Shown: positions 9,225 through 18,244 of the stretch, piece after piece
Layout of the letters: each line of letters starts with the position of its first letter
Numbering within the stretch: position 1 is the stretch's first letter
Assembly (NCBI RefSeq): GCF_017357425.1
Contig: NZ_CP014571.1
Coordinates: 2,728,001-2,792,000, forward strand
Length of the DNA stretch: 64,000 nt
From: Arthrobacter sp. D5-1
GTDB taxonomy: Bacteria; Actinomycetota; Actinomycetes; Actinomycetales; Micrococcaceae
Direction of reading: 5' to 3'
Notes under the pieces: model-generated
The model's database searches: none
Told to the model about the DNA's origin: nothing
Seen by the model: only the letters and a program-made list of their open reading frames with translations
Program-made: the position numbers and the translations under genes

Positions 9225-10100
9225 ATGCCGGAACTCCCCGAAGTGCACGGCCTGTGCATGTATCTGGACACCCAACTCAGTGGAGCCGTGCTCAACGAGG
9301 TCCGCATCAACTCCTTCTCCGCACTGAAGACTGCTGATCCTCCGTACAGCGTCCTGGAAGGCAGAACCGTTCAGGGTGTACAACGCCTCGGTAAGTTCGT
9401 GTGCGTTGATGTTGACGGCCTGTACTTTGTTTTCCATCTGGCCAAGGCCGGTTGGGTCCGCTACACCGAGCACCCTTCGTCTGCCGGACTGCGGATGGGC
9501 AAAAGCAACATCTCTGCAAGGCTCCTGCTGCACCGTCCTGCCGACGAAGCCCACATCGGCGTGGACCTCACGGAAGCCGGAACCAAGAAAAGCCTGGCCA
9601 TCTATGTGGTGCGGGATCCCCAGGAAGTGCCGGGAATCGCCACCTTGGGACCGGAGCCCCTCAGCCCCGACTTCGACCTTGCCGCGTTGGCGTCGATCCT
9701 TGGATCCAGTTCCCAACAGATCAAGGGCTTGCTTCGGAGCCAGGGCGTCATTGCCGGCATAGGAAACGCGTACAGTGACGAAATCCTGCACGCAGCAAAA
9801 ATCTCTCCTTTCGCCAGTGCCAAGTCCCTGGACCAGGCCACAGTGGCGCGGCTCTACGAGGCCATGCAGGAGATCCTGGTGGGAGCTGTCAACGCAGCGG
9901 CAGGCAAGCCGTCCAGCGAACTCAAGGACACCAAACGCAGCAACTTCCGAGTGCACGCGCGGACCGGACTTCCCTGTCCGGTATGCGGGGACGTAGTAAG
10001 GGAGGTGTCCTTTGCGGACACCTCCCTGCAATACTGTGCCACCTGCCAGACCAACGGAAAGATCCTTGCTGACCGACGGACATCCCGGTTCCTGAAGTAA
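9225..10100 (+). CDS. Fpg/Nei family DNA glycosylase/AP lyase
   Basis: This 291-residue enzyme excises oxidised bases and nicks the abasic site. The mature N-terminus Pro2-Glu3 (MPELPE) supplies the catalytic amine, Lys57 sits in RLGKF, and the helix-two-turn-helix has GIGNAYSDE. A C-x2-C...C-x2-C zinc finger lies near residues 251-274. A TTG lies two codons upstream, but the ATG at 9225 must be the start because Pro2 has to be the N-terminus. The MPELPEVHG opening marks a branch distinct from the MPEGH-type gene at 15643. An inverted repeat lies in its promoter region. Confidence 0.9.
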   Translation: MPELPEVHGLCMYLDTQLSGAVLNEVRINSFSALKTADPPYSVLEGRTVQGVQRLGKFVCVDVDGLYFVFHLAKAGWVRYTEHPSSAGLRMGKSNISARLLLHRPADEAHIGVDLTEAGTKKSLAIYVVRDPQEVPGIATLGPEPLSPDFDLAALASILGSSSQQIKGLLRSQGVIAGIGNAYSDEILHAAKISPFASAKSLDQATVARLYEAMQEILVGAVNAAAGKPSSELKDTKRSNFRVHARTGLPCPVCGDVVREVSFADTSLQYCATCQTNGKILADRRTSRFLK

Positions 10101-10140
10101 CCTGCTGGTTGAGGTTGGGAAGCCTCTTGGGTTCGGGAAA

Positions 10141-10770
10141 CTAGTTGAATTCGGGGCTTTCGCTGCGGCTGCGCTTCAACTCGAAGAAGTGCGGGTAGCC
10201 GGCCAAGGTCACCGTGGCGTCCCAGATCTTACCGGCTTCTTCACCGCGGGGAATACGGGTCAGTACGGGACCGAAGAAAGCAGTCCCATTGAAGGCAACT
10301 ACGGGAGTTCCAACATCCTGGCCTACCAATGAGATCCCCGCCTCGTGGCTCGAGCGCAGTTGGGCATCATACTCCTCCGAGTCAGCGAAGCGTGCCAGAT
10401 CAGCCGGCAGGCCTACCTCGGCAAGGGCCTTCTGGATGACCGATGCCCGGTCCTTGTTGCCCTCGTGGTGGATCTGCTCTCCCATGGCGTCATACAGCGG
10501 CTTGACGTAGTTCGCGCCGTGAAGTTCCTGGGCGGCGATGATCACGCGGACAGGACCCCAGCTGTCATCCATCATTGCCCGGTAGTCGGCAGGAAGGTCC
10601 CGGCCCTCGTTGAGGACGGAGAGGCTCATCACGTGCCATTCAGTCTGGATGCCACGTACCTCCTCAACCTCACCAATCCAGCGCGACGTGATCCAGGCAA
10701 ACGGGCAAACAGGATCAAACCAAAAATCGGCTTTGTTGACGGTCTGTTCGGGCGTGGACTTTTCGGGCAT
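10141..10770 (-). CDS. DsbA-family protein related to mycothiol-dependent Rv2466c, with CPFA instead of CPWC
   Basis: This 209-residue thioredoxin-fold protein resembles M. tuberculosis Rv2466c, a mycothiol-dependent reductase, along its length (shared WITSRW, HVMSLS, WGPVR, FFGPVL, IPRGEEAGK, HFFELKR). The active-site motif reads DPVCPFAW: the first cysteine is kept near residue 25 but the resolving position is alanine, confirmed from the codons TGC-CCG-TTT-GCC. The protein may act as a monothiol enzyme or in binding. GGAG precedes the ATG. In M. tuberculosis this gene also sits in the clpXP-tig-nei-rpiB neighbourhood. Confidence 0.85.
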   Translation of the reverse strand: MPEKSTPEQTVNKADFWFDPVCPFAWITSRWIGEVEEVRGIQTEWHVMSLSVLNEGRDLPADYRAMMDDSWGPVRVIIAAQELHGANYVKPLYDAMGEQIHHEGNKDRASVIQKALAEVGLPADLARFADSEEYDAQLRSSHEAGISLVGQDVGTPVVAFNGTAFFGPVLTRIPRGEEAGKIWDATVTLAGYPHFFELKRSRSESPEFN

Positions 10771-10851
10771 AGGGAACTCCTCGGAAAAGGTGGGATACGT
10801 GTGGCGGCAAGCGGTCCAACGGAACCGCTCCTTGCCTAGGCCAACAGGCTG

Positions 10852-12141
10852 CTAGGCCGACTTATTCCGGCGCTTGGCCACCACGTCGTGGGCAATCATG
10901 GTGGGCTGGGCTTTCTTCAAAACAACATCAGCTGTGATGACCACCGTGGCTATGTCGTCCCTGCTGGGGAGATCGAACATGACGGGCAGCAACACTTCTT
11001 CCATGATGGCCCGGAGTCCACGGGCACCAGTGCCGCGTTCGAGCGCTTGATCCGCGATGGAGTCCAGTGCGTCGTCTTCGAACTGCAAATCCACGCCGTC
11101 CAGCTGGAACATCTTCTGGTACTGCTTCACCAGCGCGTTCTTGGGGGTGGACAGAATCTGGATGAGGGCGGGCCGGTCCAGGTTGGAGACAGTGGTGATC
11201 ACCGGGAGCCGGCCAATGAATTCCGGAATGAGGCCGAACTTCAGCAGGTCCTCCGGCATCACTTCGCCGTAGCTGTCCACGTTGTCCCGGGCCTCGTTCA
11301 GGGGTGAACCAAAGCCGATGCCCTTACGCCCGGACCGTGAACCAATAATGTCCTCAAGGCCCGCAAAAGCGCCGGCCACGATGAAGAGCACGTTGGTGGT
11401 GTCGATCTGGATGAATTCCTGATGCGGGTGTTTGCGGCCGCCTTGAGGGGGCACGGATGCAACGGTTCCCTCAAGAATCTTCAAGAGCGCCTGCTGCACA
11501 CCTTCACCGGATACGTCACGGGTGATCGAAGGATTCTCACTCTTACGCGAGATCTTATCGATCTCGTCAATGTAGATGATGCCTTGCTCGGCCTTCTTCA
11601 CGTCATAGTCCGCGGCCTGGATGAGCTTAAGCAGGATGTTCTCCACATCCTCGCCGACGTAGCCGGCCTCCGTCAGTGCAGTCGCATCGGCTACGGCAAA
11701 GGGAACATTGAGTCGACGGGCCAACGTCTGGGCGAGATAGGTCTTGCCACAGCCGGTGGGGCCGATCAGGAGGATGTTGGACTTTGCGATCTCCACGTCC
11801 TCGTGATGCGATCCCTCACCGAGGCTGCCGGTCTTGGGTGCATGGCCGGCCTGGATCCGCTTGTAGTGGTTGTAGACAGCCACTGCCAGCGACCGCTTGG
11901 CCGGTTCCTGGCCAATGACGTATTCCTGCAGGAAGTCGAAAATCTCACGGGGCTTGGGCAGTTCGAAACTGCCGAGATCGGAAACTTCAGCGAGTTCCTC
12001 TTCAATGATCTCGTTGCACAGCTCGATGCATTCATCACAGATGTAGACACCGGGCCCGGCTATCAGCTTCCGTACCTGCTTTTGGCTCTTTCCGCAGAAA
12101 GAACACTTCAGCAGATCCGTGCTCTCGCCAATCCGAGCCAT
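10852..12141 (-). CDS. clpX: ATP-dependent Clp protease ATP-binding subunit ClpX
   Basis: ClpX is the AAA+ unfoldase that feeds substrates to ClpP. The protein has 429 residues. The zinc-binding domain has Cys13, Cys16, Cys35 and Cys38, the Walker A motif is GPTGCGKT near residue 120, and Walker B is YIDEIDK. The start at 12141 (MARIGESTD) fits the family and removes a 21-codon upstream extension. It has its own promoter and is separated from clpP2 by a terminator, although both read leftwards. Confidence 0.97.
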   Translation of the reverse strand: MARIGESTDLLKCSFCGKSQKQVRKLIAGPGVYICDECIELCNEIIEEELAEVSDLGSFELPKPREIFDFLQEYVIGQEPAKRSLAVAVYNHYKRIQAGHAPKTGSLGEGSHHEDVEIAKSNILLIGPTGCGKTYLAQTLARRLNVPFAVADATALTEAGYVGEDVENILLKLIQAADYDVKKAEQGIIYIDEIDKISRKSENPSITRDVSGEGVQQALLKILEGTVASVPPQGGRKHPHQEFIQIDTTNVLFIVAGAFAGLEDIIGSRSGRKGIGFGSPLNEARDNVDSYGEVMPEDLLKFGLIPEFIGRLPVITTVSNLDRPALIQILSTPKNALVKQYQKMFQLDGVDLQFEDDALDSIADQALERGTGARGLRAIMEEVLLPVMFDLPSRDDIATVVITADVVLKKAQPTMIAHDVVAKRRNKSA

Positions 12142-12234
12142 GTGGGAATCCCTTCGTTGCATGCGGGTGATGCGGCTCCGCGCCGTACTCAAGTGTGCGG
12201 CCAAGCCGCGGTTGGCACCACCGTGACAAGATCC

Positions 12235-12240
12235 ACTCTA
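12235..12240 (-). promoter_or_regulatory. -10 element of clpX
   Basis: TAGAGT on the minus strand predicts a transcript start near 12228 and a leader of about 86 bases before clpX. No good -35 is visible. Confidence 0.4.
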
Positions 12241-12271
12241 GGTCACAATGAGCTGCTTGGGTGGAAACAGA

Positions 12272-12310
12272 ACGCCGGTGCGGTCCATATTTCGTGAACC
12301 GCACCGGCGT
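12272..12310 (-). terminator. terminator of clpP1-clpP2
   Basis: A perfect 13-bp stem (12272-12284 with 12298-12310) with a 13-base loop lies just after the clpP2 stop. On the minus strand it is followed by a T-rich TTCTGTTT. Confidence 0.7.
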
Positions 12311-12323
12311 CGAATTCCGTGTG

Positions 12324-12983
12324 CTACCGGGTGATTGCCTGCGGCTTGATCTTCCGGGAGTCAAGAACCTGATCGATCAGGCCGTAGCTCAAGGCATCAG
12401 CAGCAGTGAGGATCTTGTCACGCTCGATGTCGTTGTTCACCTGCTCGGACGTGCGGCCGGAGTGGTGTGCCAGCGTGTCCTCAAGCCAGGTACGCATGCG
12501 CATGACTTCCGCAGCCTGGATTTCGAGGTCCGAGGCCTGGCCACCCTGGCCACCGGAGAGAGCCGGCTGGTGGATCAGAACACGTGCGTTCGGGAGTGCC
12601 AGTCGCTTGCCCGGGGTACCGGCAGCGAGCAGGACTGCAGCTGCACTGGCAGCCTGGCCCAGGCATACCGTCTGGATTTCCGGACGGATGTACTGCATGG
12701 TGTCGTAGATGGCCGTCATGGCAGTGAACGAACCACCTGGCGAGTTGATGTACAAGGTGATGTCGCGGTCCGGGTCGGTTGACTCAAGGACCAGCAACTG
12801 GGCCATGATGTCATCGGCGGAGGCGTCGTCAACCTGGACACCGAGGAAGATGATGCGGTCCTCGAACAGCTTGGTGTACGGGTCCTGGCGCTTGAAGCCG
12901 TAAGGCGTGCGCTCCTCGAACTGGGGCAGGACGTAACGGCTGGACGGGAGATTACCGGCAGACCATCCGAAGTTGTAATTCAT
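12324..12983 (-). CDS. clpP2: ATP-dependent Clp protease proteolytic subunit ClpP2
   Basis: This 219-residue serine protease subunit has Ser113 in GQAASA, His138 in LIHQP and Asp189 in ERDK. In Actinobacteria the active particle is a mixed ClpP1-ClpP2 tetradecamer docked to ClpX or ClpC. The N-terminus is long ([10 protein letters not shown]), as in other actinobacterial ClpP2 proteins. AGGAG lies about 10 bases before the ATG. It is the second gene after clpP1, with 39 bases between, and a terminator follows. Confidence 0.95.
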   Translation of the reverse strand: MNYNFGWSAGNLPSSRYVLPQFEERTPYGFKRQDPYTKLFEDRIIFLGVQVDDASADDIMAQLLVLESTDPDRDITLYINSPGGSFTAMTAIYDTMQYIRPEIQTVCLGQAASAAAVLLAAGTPGKRLALPNARVLIHQPALSGGQGGQASDLEIQAAEVMRMRTWLEDTLAHHSGRTSEQVNNDIERDKILTAADALSYGLIDQVLDSRKIKPQAITR

Positions 12984-13022
12984 GTTCTTTACTCCTGGGG
13001 TTTCAGTGGTTCTTTGTGCCGG

Positions 13023-13673
13023 TTAGTTTTCGGAGTTCGGCTCTGCGCCCGACTGGTTGGCCGTTCCGCCACCACCGGCAACAGAACCGGCGTGCGCCGA
13101 GATCTTGTCGAAGAAGCCATATTCCAACGCCTCGGCGGCAGTGAACCACTTGTCGCGGTCATTGTCCTTGAGGATGGTCTCTACGGACTGACCGGTCTGC
13201 TCAGCCGTGAGTTCCGCCATGACCTTTTTCATGTGCAGGATCAGTTCAGCCTGGATCTTGATGTCCGAGGCCGTGCCGCCGATGCCGCCGGAAGGCTGGT
13301 GCATCAGGATGCGGGCGTTGGGCGTGGCGTAACGCTTGCCCTTGGTGCCGGACGACAGGAGGAACTGGCCCATCGAGGCAGCCAAACCCGTGGCGACGGT
13401 GACGACGTCGTTCGGAATGAACTGCATGGTGTCGTAGATGGCCATGCCGGCCGTCACGGACCCACCCGGGGAGTTGATGTACAAGTAGATGTCCTTCTCC
13501 GGGTCTTCGGCCGAGAGGAGGAGGAGCTGGGAGCAGATGGCGTTGGCATTCTCGTCACGGACTTCAGAGCCGAGCCAGATAATGCGCTCTTTCAGCAGGC
13601 GGTTGTAGATGTAGTTGTCCTGGGCTGCGGGATCGACAGTTGCCATCCGGGGAGCCTCTGATTGCTGTGACAT
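13023..13673 (-). CDS. clpP1: ATP-dependent Clp protease proteolytic subunit ClpP1
   Basis: The protein has 216 residues with the triad Ser100 (GLAASMG), His125 (LMHQP) and Asp174 (NDRD). It is the partner of ClpP2. A short propeptide, probably removed around residue 10, precedes the conserved [12 protein letters not shown]. The C-terminal tail is glycine- and serine-rich and low in complexity. It is the first gene of the clpP1-clpP2 unit, and a ClgR-like site lies upstream. Confidence 0.95.
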   Translation of the reverse strand: MSQQSEAPRMATVDPAAQDNYIYNRLLKERIIWLGSEVRDENANAICSQLLLLSAEDPEKDIYLYINSPGGSVTAGMAIYDTMQFIPNDVVTVATGLAASMGQFLLSSGTKGKRYATPNARILMHQPSGGIGGTASDIKIQAELILHMKKVMAELTAEQTGQSVETILKDNDRDKWFTAAEALEYGFFDKISAHAGSVAGGGGTANQSGAEPNSEN

Positions 13674-13725
13674 AAGTACTTACCTCTCGCTGGTGCCAGT
13701 GACCTCACTGAACTTCACTACTTGG

Positions 13726-13731
13726 ACACTA
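13726..13731 (-). promoter_or_regulatory. -10 element of clpP1-clpP2
   Basis: TAGTGT on the minus strand lies about 50 bases before the clpP1 start and 40-55 bases downstream of the ClgR-like box, a geometry suited to activation. Confidence 0.35.
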
Positions 13732-13769
13732 ACCGTTTTCCGCGGTGATTTGTTCGCCGGAATCGCGCT

Positions 13770-13783
13770 GTTCGCTGACGGCG
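13770..13783. promoter_or_regulatory. ClgR-like operator upstream of clpP1
   Basis: The bases match GTTCGC-N5-GCG, close to the box reported for the ClgR activator of clp genes in Actinobacteria. A second, imperfect GTTCGC lies about 20 bases away at 13752. Assignment rests on the motif and on its place before a known ClgR target; clgR itself is not in the window. Confidence 0.5.
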
Positions 13784-13822
13784 CACGTCTGCGTTCAGCA
13801 CCAATGTTCAGCCTTAAAAGCA

Positions 13823-13856
13823 AACCGGCCCCGGATCAGAAGATCCGGGGCCGGTT
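13823..13856 (-). terminator. terminator of tig
   Basis: A perfect 15-bp stem (13823-13837 with 13842-13856) with a 4-base loop follows the tig stop. TTTGCTTTT follows the stem on the minus strand. Confidence 0.9.
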
Positions 13857-13867
13857 GAAGTCGTTGA

Positions 13868-15250
13868 CTAGAACTTCACTGCTGCGGGGTCGTCGCTTGC
13901 TGCAGCGTCGGCCTCGTCGGTTGCCTCGACTGCGGCGGCCTCTTCGGCTGCTGCTTCACCGGCAGGACGAACGAAGTCGGTGAGGTCAACCTTGTTGCCC
14001 TCGGAGTCGACAACCTCTGCCTGGCCGAGCACAACTGCCAGCGCCTTGCGGCGTCGGACCTCGGAAACCATCATGGGGACCTGGCCGCTCTGATCAATGA
14101 TCTGGGCGAACTGGTTGGGGTCCATGCCGTACTGGCTTGCGGTGGTGACGATGTAGTCGATCAGCTCGTTCTGGCTGACATCCACTTCTTCCTTGTCCGC
14201 GATGGCGTCAAGGATGATCTCGTTCTGGAACGCACGCTCGGTGTTGGCCTTGACCTCGGCGCGGTGTTCCTCGGTGTCGTGGTCACCTTCGCCGTGGGCG
14301 TTCTCCGGGTTGAAGTGCGCTTCGATCTGCTCTTCGACCACGGAATCCGGAACCGGAACCTCTACGAGCTCAACGAGCTTGTCCAGGACCTTGTCGCGTG
14401 CCTCAACGCCCTGCTCCACAACCTTGGAGTCGGAAGCCTGCTTGGCGAGGTCCTCGCGGAGCTCGGCAAGGGTGTCGAACTCGGAGGCAAGCTGTGCAAA
14501 GTCATCGTTGGCCTCGGGGAGCTCGCGCTCCTTGACGGCCTTGACAACAACCTTCACCTGAGCGGACTCACCGGCGTGGTCGCCGCCCACCAACGTGGTG
14601 TCGAAGATTGCCTCTTCGTCGGCTGAAAGGCCGGTCACGGCTTCATCGAGGCCTTCGAGCATGGTGCCCGCGCCAACCTGGTAGGACAGGCCTGCCGCGG
14701 AATCGATCTCTTTGCCGTCAATGGTGGCGGTGATGTCGATGGTCAGGAAGTCATCGTTCTTGGCGGGGCGCTCAACGGACTTCAGCGTGCCGAAACGGCC
14801 ACGCAGTTCGTCAAGGGACTTCTCGACGTCAGCTTCGGAGGATTCAGCGGCAGCCACCTCGACCTTGATGCCGGCGTAGTCCGGCAGCTCGATCTCGGGG
14901 CGGACATCGATTTCCACCTGGAACTTGAGTTCACCATCGGTGGAGGTGGGGTCGGGAACCTCGGTGATTTCAACCTCGGGACGGCTCAGGGGGCGAACGC
15001 CCGTTTCCTGAACTGCAGCCTGGTACCAGCCATTGAGGCCATCGTTGATGGCCGTCTCCAGGACGTAGCCGCGGCCAACGCGCTGGTCGATCAGCTTGGT
15101 GGGAACTTTGCCCTTGCGGAATCCGGGAACCTGGATCTGCGAAGCAACGGTCTTGTACGCGGCATCGATGCTCGGCTTCAGTTCCTCAAAGGGAACCTCA
15201 ACGTTGAGCTTGACCCGCGTTGCGGTGAGGTTCTCGACAGCGCTCTTCAC
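13868..15250 (-). CDS. tig: trigger factor, ribosome-associated chaperone and peptidyl-prolyl isomerase
   Basis: Trigger factor binds nascent chains at the ribosome exit. The 460-residue protein has the N-terminal ribosome-binding signature [10 protein letters not shown] near residues 41-50, the FKBP-type domain with [13 protein letters not shown] near residue 165, and the C-terminal helical chaperone domain. The tail is rich in Ala, Glu and Asp, as is usual in Actinobacteria. The start is GTG at 15250 with AGGAG about 10 bases upstream. tRNA-Pro lies 69 bases upstream in the same direction. Confidence 0.97.
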   Translation of the reverse strand: MKSAVENLTATRVKLNVEVPFEELKPSIDAAYKTVASQIQVPGFRKGKVPTKLIDQRVGRGYVLETAINDGLNGWYQAAVQETGVRPLSRPEVEITEVPDPTSTDGELKFQVEIDVRPEIELPDYAGIKVEVAAAESSEADVEKSLDELRGRFGTLKSVERPAKNDDFLTIDITATIDGKEIDSAAGLSYQVGAGTMLEGLDEAVTGLSADEEAIFDTTLVGGDHAGESAQVKVVVKAVKERELPEANDDFAQLASEFDTLAELREDLAKQASDSKVVEQGVEARDKVLDKLVELVEVPVPDSVVEEQIEAHFNPENAHGEGDHDTEEHRAEVKANTERAFQNEIILDAIADKEEVDVSQNELIDYIVTTASQYGMDPNQFAQIIDQSGQVPMMVSEVRRRKALAVVLGQAEVVDSEGNKVDLTDFVRPAGEAAAEEAAAVEATDEADAAASDDPAAVKF

Positions 15251-15319
15251 AGTCTAAGTACTCCTGATTTTGTGGGTATGGGGTTCTGTCGCGTCCCTGA
15301 GGCGGACACAAACACAGAG

Positions 15320-15394
15320 TCGGGGTGACAGGATTTGAACCTGCGACTTCCTGCTCCCAAAGCAGGCGCTCTAGCCAAGCTGAGCTACACCCCG
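15320..15394 (-). tRNA. tRNA-Pro (TGG)
   Basis: The minus strand folds as a cloverleaf with acceptor CGGGGTG / CACCCCG, anticodon loop TTTGGGA (anticodon TGG) and T-arm GGTTCAAATCC. The discriminator base is A and CCA is not encoded. No terminator is seen before tig, so read-through into tig is possible. Confidence 0.97.
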
Positions 15395-15406
15395 AACGCA
15401 CAGGAC

Positions 15407-15412
15407 AGTCTA
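15407..15412 (-). promoter_or_regulatory. -10 element of tRNA-Pro
   Basis: TAGACT on the minus strand ends 12 bases before the mature tRNA-Pro. Confidence 0.5.
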
Positions 15413-15438
15413 CGGGCAAGCGAGCCAGGAATGCACAT

Positions 15439-15467
15439 TTGACACCGCCGCCGGAATTAGGTTTAGT
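15439..15467 (+). promoter_or_regulatory. promoter of tRNA-Gly
   Basis: TTGACA (15439-15444) and TTTAGT (15462-15467) are separated by 17 bases, a near-consensus -35/-10 pair. The tRNA starts about 56 bases downstream. Confidence 0.6.
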
Positions 15468-15523
15468 TGTACCCGGCTTGAACAGCCACCGGGAAGATGT
15501 CCTGAAAAAAGGAGATCCGTCCT

Positions 15524-15597
15524 GGGGACGTAGCTTAATGGTAAAGCCTCAGTCTTCCAAACTGATTACGCGGGTTCGATTCCCGTCGTCCCCTCCA
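15524..15597 (+). tRNA. tRNA-Gly (TCC)
   Basis: The cloverleaf has acceptor GGGGACG / CGTCCCC, anticodon loop CTTCCAA (anticodon TCC) and T-arm GGTTCGATTCC. The 3' CCA is encoded. A terminator follows at once. Confidence 0.97.
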
Positions 15598-15602
15598 AGG
15601 GA

Positions 15603-15636
15603 AAACGCCCCGATCCTCGGATCGGGGCGTTTTTTG
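15603..15636 (+). terminator. terminator of tRNA-Gly
   Basis: AACGCCCCGATCC pairs with GGATCGGGGCGTT around a short loop, and a run of Ts follows. Confidence 0.93.
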
Positions 15637-15642
15637 TTGCTG

Positions 15643-16545
15643 CTACACCTGGCAGCCCGGACACCAGTACAGCTTGCGCGCACCGATTTCCGTCATGCCC
15701 ACCGGCGTCCCGCAGGCCCGGCAGGGCATGCCGTCCCGCTTGTAGACAAAGTGGGCGTCGGCGTCGGGCGCTACGACACCGCCACCACTCCACAGCGCGG
15801 AAGGCGTCGTAACAATCCGTCCGTCACGAACACCGTCGGACATGGTGGCCACGGTGTCGTCCCACAGACGCCCTGCCGTTTCCTCGTCAAGGGAGCTGCC
15901 CGGCGTCCAGGGATCGACGGCTTGCCGGAACAGCACTTCCGCTCGATAAATATTGCCCACGCCGGCCAGGACGGACTGATCCATCAGCAACAGGGCCACC
16001 GCCGTTTTCCGGCGGCGCAGGCGGCGGATGAATTCCCCTCGGTCGCCGGGGTGGTTGTGCAACGGGTCCGGACCCAACCGTTCCATGACGACGGCAACTT
16101 CCGCCGCCGTAATGGCGGCACACGTCGTGGCGCCACGGAGGTCGGCCCAGCCATGGTCTGAAACGAGTCGGACACGGACGGCGCCCACCGGTGCAGGCGG
16201 GCCTGTGTACTCCGTTTCACCTAACGCCGCTTCGTCCTGTGCCGGCCCTGTTTCCCGCTCACCGATGCGTCGTGGCGCACCGATGCTGGAGGCACCCTTG
16301 AAGGAACTGTCCCCGCCGAAGTTCCACGCACCGTACAGGCCCAGATGGACGTGAAGGAAGAGATCGTGGTCAAACCTGAGGAACAACTGCTTCCCGTGGG
16401 CCCTCGACTCAACCATGGTGTGCCCGCTCAGCACCTGCGCGCCGTGGGTGAACCGACCCTGCGGGCTGGAAACGGCCAGGCGGCGGCCGCCAAAAACATC
16501 CTGGAATTGGCGGGCCAACCTATGGACCGAATGTCCTTCAGGCAC
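15643..16545 (-). CDS. nei: endonuclease VIII-like (Nei) DNA glycosylase/AP lyase
   Basis: This 300-residue base-excision enzyme opens MPEGHSVHRLA, with Pro2 and Glu3 catalytic and Lys52 in AHGKQLF. It has GVGNIYRAE in the helix-two-turn-helix and a C-terminal C-x2-C...C-x2-C zinc finger. The opening and neighbourhood match the Nei1 group of mycobacteria. The start is a GTG whose first base is the last base of the rpiB stop (TAGTG), so the two genes are translationally coupled. This is the second Fpg/Nei-family gene in the window. Confidence 0.92.
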   Translation of the reverse strand: MPEGHSVHRLARQFQDVFGGRRLAVSSPQGRFTHGAQVLSGHTMVESRAHGKQLFLRFDHDLFLHVHLGLYGAWNFGGDSSFKGASSIGAPRRIGERETGPAQDEAALGETEYTGPPAPVGAVRVRLVSDHGWADLRGATTCAAITAAEVAVVMERLGPDPLHNHPGDRGEFIRRLRRRKTAVALLLMDQSVLAGVGNIYRAEVLFRQAVDPWTPGSSLDEETAGRLWDDTVATMSDGVRDGRIVTTPSALWSGGGVVAPDADAHFVYKRDGMPCRACGTPVGMTEIGARKLYWCPGCQV

Positions 16546-17027
16546 TACTCGACGATTTCGCCGGTGGTTTCGTACACCGCGATTTTTCCGATCCGGCGGA
16601 CATGGCGTTCATCGTTGCTGAACGGTTCCTCAAGGAAGGCTTCAATGAGCTCGGTAGCTTCTTCAACCGAGTGCTGGCGGCCTCCAACCGCGACGACGTT
16701 GGCGTCGTTGTGCTCCCGGGCCAGCTTTGCGGTGGAAAGGTTCCAGGCGAGCGCAGCGCGGACACCCTTGACCTTGTTGGCGGCAATTTGCTCACCATTT
16801 CCCGAACCACCCAAGACGATTCCCAGGGCGTGGATGCCGGCTTCCTGATCCGCCACGACAGCAACGCCGGCGTTGATGCAGAAAGAGGGGTAGTCGTCCA
16901 GGGCGTCGTACTCCTTGGGTCCGTGATCCACCACTTCATAGCCCTTGGCCGTGAGGTGGCTGACCAGGTGGGCACTCAGTTCCATGCCGGCATGGTCAGT
17001 AGCGATGTGGACGCGGGGTGTAGTCAC
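16545..17027 (-). CDS. rpiB: ribose-5-phosphate isomerase B
   Basis: RpiB interconverts ribose 5-phosphate and ribulose 5-phosphate in the pentose phosphate pathway. The 160-residue protein has ATDHAGMEL with Asp11 and His12, and GGSGNGEQ with Glu79. In the mycobacterial type this glutamate replaces the catalytic cysteine of the E. coli enzyme. The start is GTG at 17027. It overlaps nei by one base; this order is also known in M. tuberculosis. Confidence 0.95.
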   Translation of the reverse strand: MTTPRVHIATDHAGMELSAHLVSHLTAKGYEVVDHGPKEYDALDDYPSFCINAGVAVVADQEAGIHALGIVLGGSGNGEQIAANKVKGVRAALAWNLSTAKLAREHNDANVVAVGGRQHSVEEATELIEAFLEEPFSNDERHVRRIGKIAVYETTGEIVE

Positions 17028-17107
17028 AGGAAGTCCGTTCTTTCTGGCGCGCGGGGACGGCGTCTGGCCGGGGCGCGGCGGTGAGGGATGCGCTACCTAG
17101 GGTACCG

Positions 17108-18112
17108 CTACCGGGGTTGTTGGGACTGTCCATCATCCCGGGCCCGGTGGGCCGCCCGGTTGAGTATCCCCGCCAGCTTGTCAGCTGAGGCCTGGGAGCC
17201 GGCACTGAGAGCCACCCGTCCCCCGTTAAGTTTCCTTACGACGACGGCAGGCCCGCTGCTGACCAGCATTGCCGTGGCGTCGTCGTGATGCCGCCAACCC
17301 CACCCCCCATAATCAGCCGCTTTGACGTCCGCCGGAGCCGCCCCGGCGATCTCGACGGCGGGGACGGTCAAGACGCGCACGATGCCACCGGCAAACACCT
17401 GCAGGCCTCCCCTGTCCGCCCGCACGCGGGCAAACAGGAAGCCGGCGCCTACCAAAGCAGCCACGGCGACCAAGGCGCCGAGCCAAGGGACGGCGACCGC
17501 AATCAAGGCCGCCGGAAAAACGGCGGAGACAATGATCATGATGAAAACCGAGCTCCGGGCATGCACCCACAGGCGAAGCGTGTCGCGGGCCAGGTCCGGG
17601 TCCGCGAGCAGGGTCAGTTCCTCTTGGAGGGCAACGTCGTCCTCGCGGGTCCAGCGCGGGTCCGGCTTGAAGGCGAACATCATCACGACGCCCAGGGCCA
17701 CCGCGGCGCCACTGCCCATGGCCAGCACGATCGGGTCCACATGGGACTCGCGCGCGTCCCCCAGCCCGGACTGTCCCACCAGTCCGGCTGCCACCACCGT
17801 GGTGATGAAAAGGCTCACTGTCAGTCCCAGGCCCATCATGACGCGCCTCATGACAACAGGCCTGGTGATGGACACCGCCTGGAGGAATACCGCCCATCCG
17901 CAGAAGGTGATGAGGGCTGCACCGCCGGTCACATAGGCGCCGAACGGCGCGAACGAGCTGCCGCCGTCGGCGTTCCACATCACGGCAACGGGGTTGGGAA
18001 GATCGTTGCGCAGCATTTGGGCGCACACCACGAATCCGACGGCGAGGAGCAAAGGAAAGGCAACCGCAAACCTCAGTGCGCGGAAGTCGAGAGTGTCCCG
18101 GAACGATCCCAT
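17108..18112 (-). CDS. polytopic membrane protein with DUF1648-like N-terminus
   Basis: The 334-residue protein has about six hydrophobic segments (roughly residues 13-32, 57-78, 90-112, 128-148, 190-212 and 213-230) and a soluble C-terminal region of about 100 residues. The first loop, LPNPVAVMWNADG, resembles the DUF1648 motif. I do not know its function. It diverges from pepN and is probably translated from a leaderless message. Confidence 0.75.
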   Translation of the reverse strand: MGSFRDTLDFRALRFAVAFPLLLAVGFVVCAQMLRNDLPNPVAVMWNADGGSSFAPFGAYVTGGAALITFCGWAVFLQAVSITRPVVMRRVMMGLGLTVSLFITTVVAAGLVGQSGLGDARESHVDPIVLAMGSGAAVALGVVMMFAFKPDPRWTREDDVALQEELTLLADPDLARDTLRLWVHARSSVFIMIIVSAVFPAALIAVAVPWLGALVAVAALVGAGFLFARVRADRGGLQVFAGGIVRVLTVPAVEIAGAAPADVKAADYGGWGWRHHDDATAMLVSSGPAVVVRKLNGGRVALSAGSQASADKLAGILNRAAHRARDDGQSQQPR

Positions 18113-18118
18113 AATCCA

Positions 18119-18124
18119 ACGCTA
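18119..18124 (-). promoter_or_regulatory. -10 element, leaderless promoter of the DUF1648-like gene
   Basis: TAGCGT on the minus strand ends 6 bases before the ATG at 18112. Confidence 0.5.
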
Positions 18125-18244
18125 CTCCGTGGGGCGACACTGTGGTGTTCCCTCCTTGCCTTCGGGCCGTGGAGTGAAAGAATGGCTTCACACCAGCGTC
18201 CGGCCTCGAGTGGCCGGGCATCCCAAATCTTCCGGAGGCACCAC

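Noticed and set aside
10101-10140. A terminator between the Fpg-type gene and the DsbA-like gene
   Set aside because: Only a 4-bp GAGG/CCTC stem is present, too weak to call.
17285-18244. A 320-codon N-terminal extension of pepN
   Set aside because: The stretch is antisense to the DUF1648-like gene, is low in complexity, and lies upstream of a strong GGAGG before the TTG at 18245.
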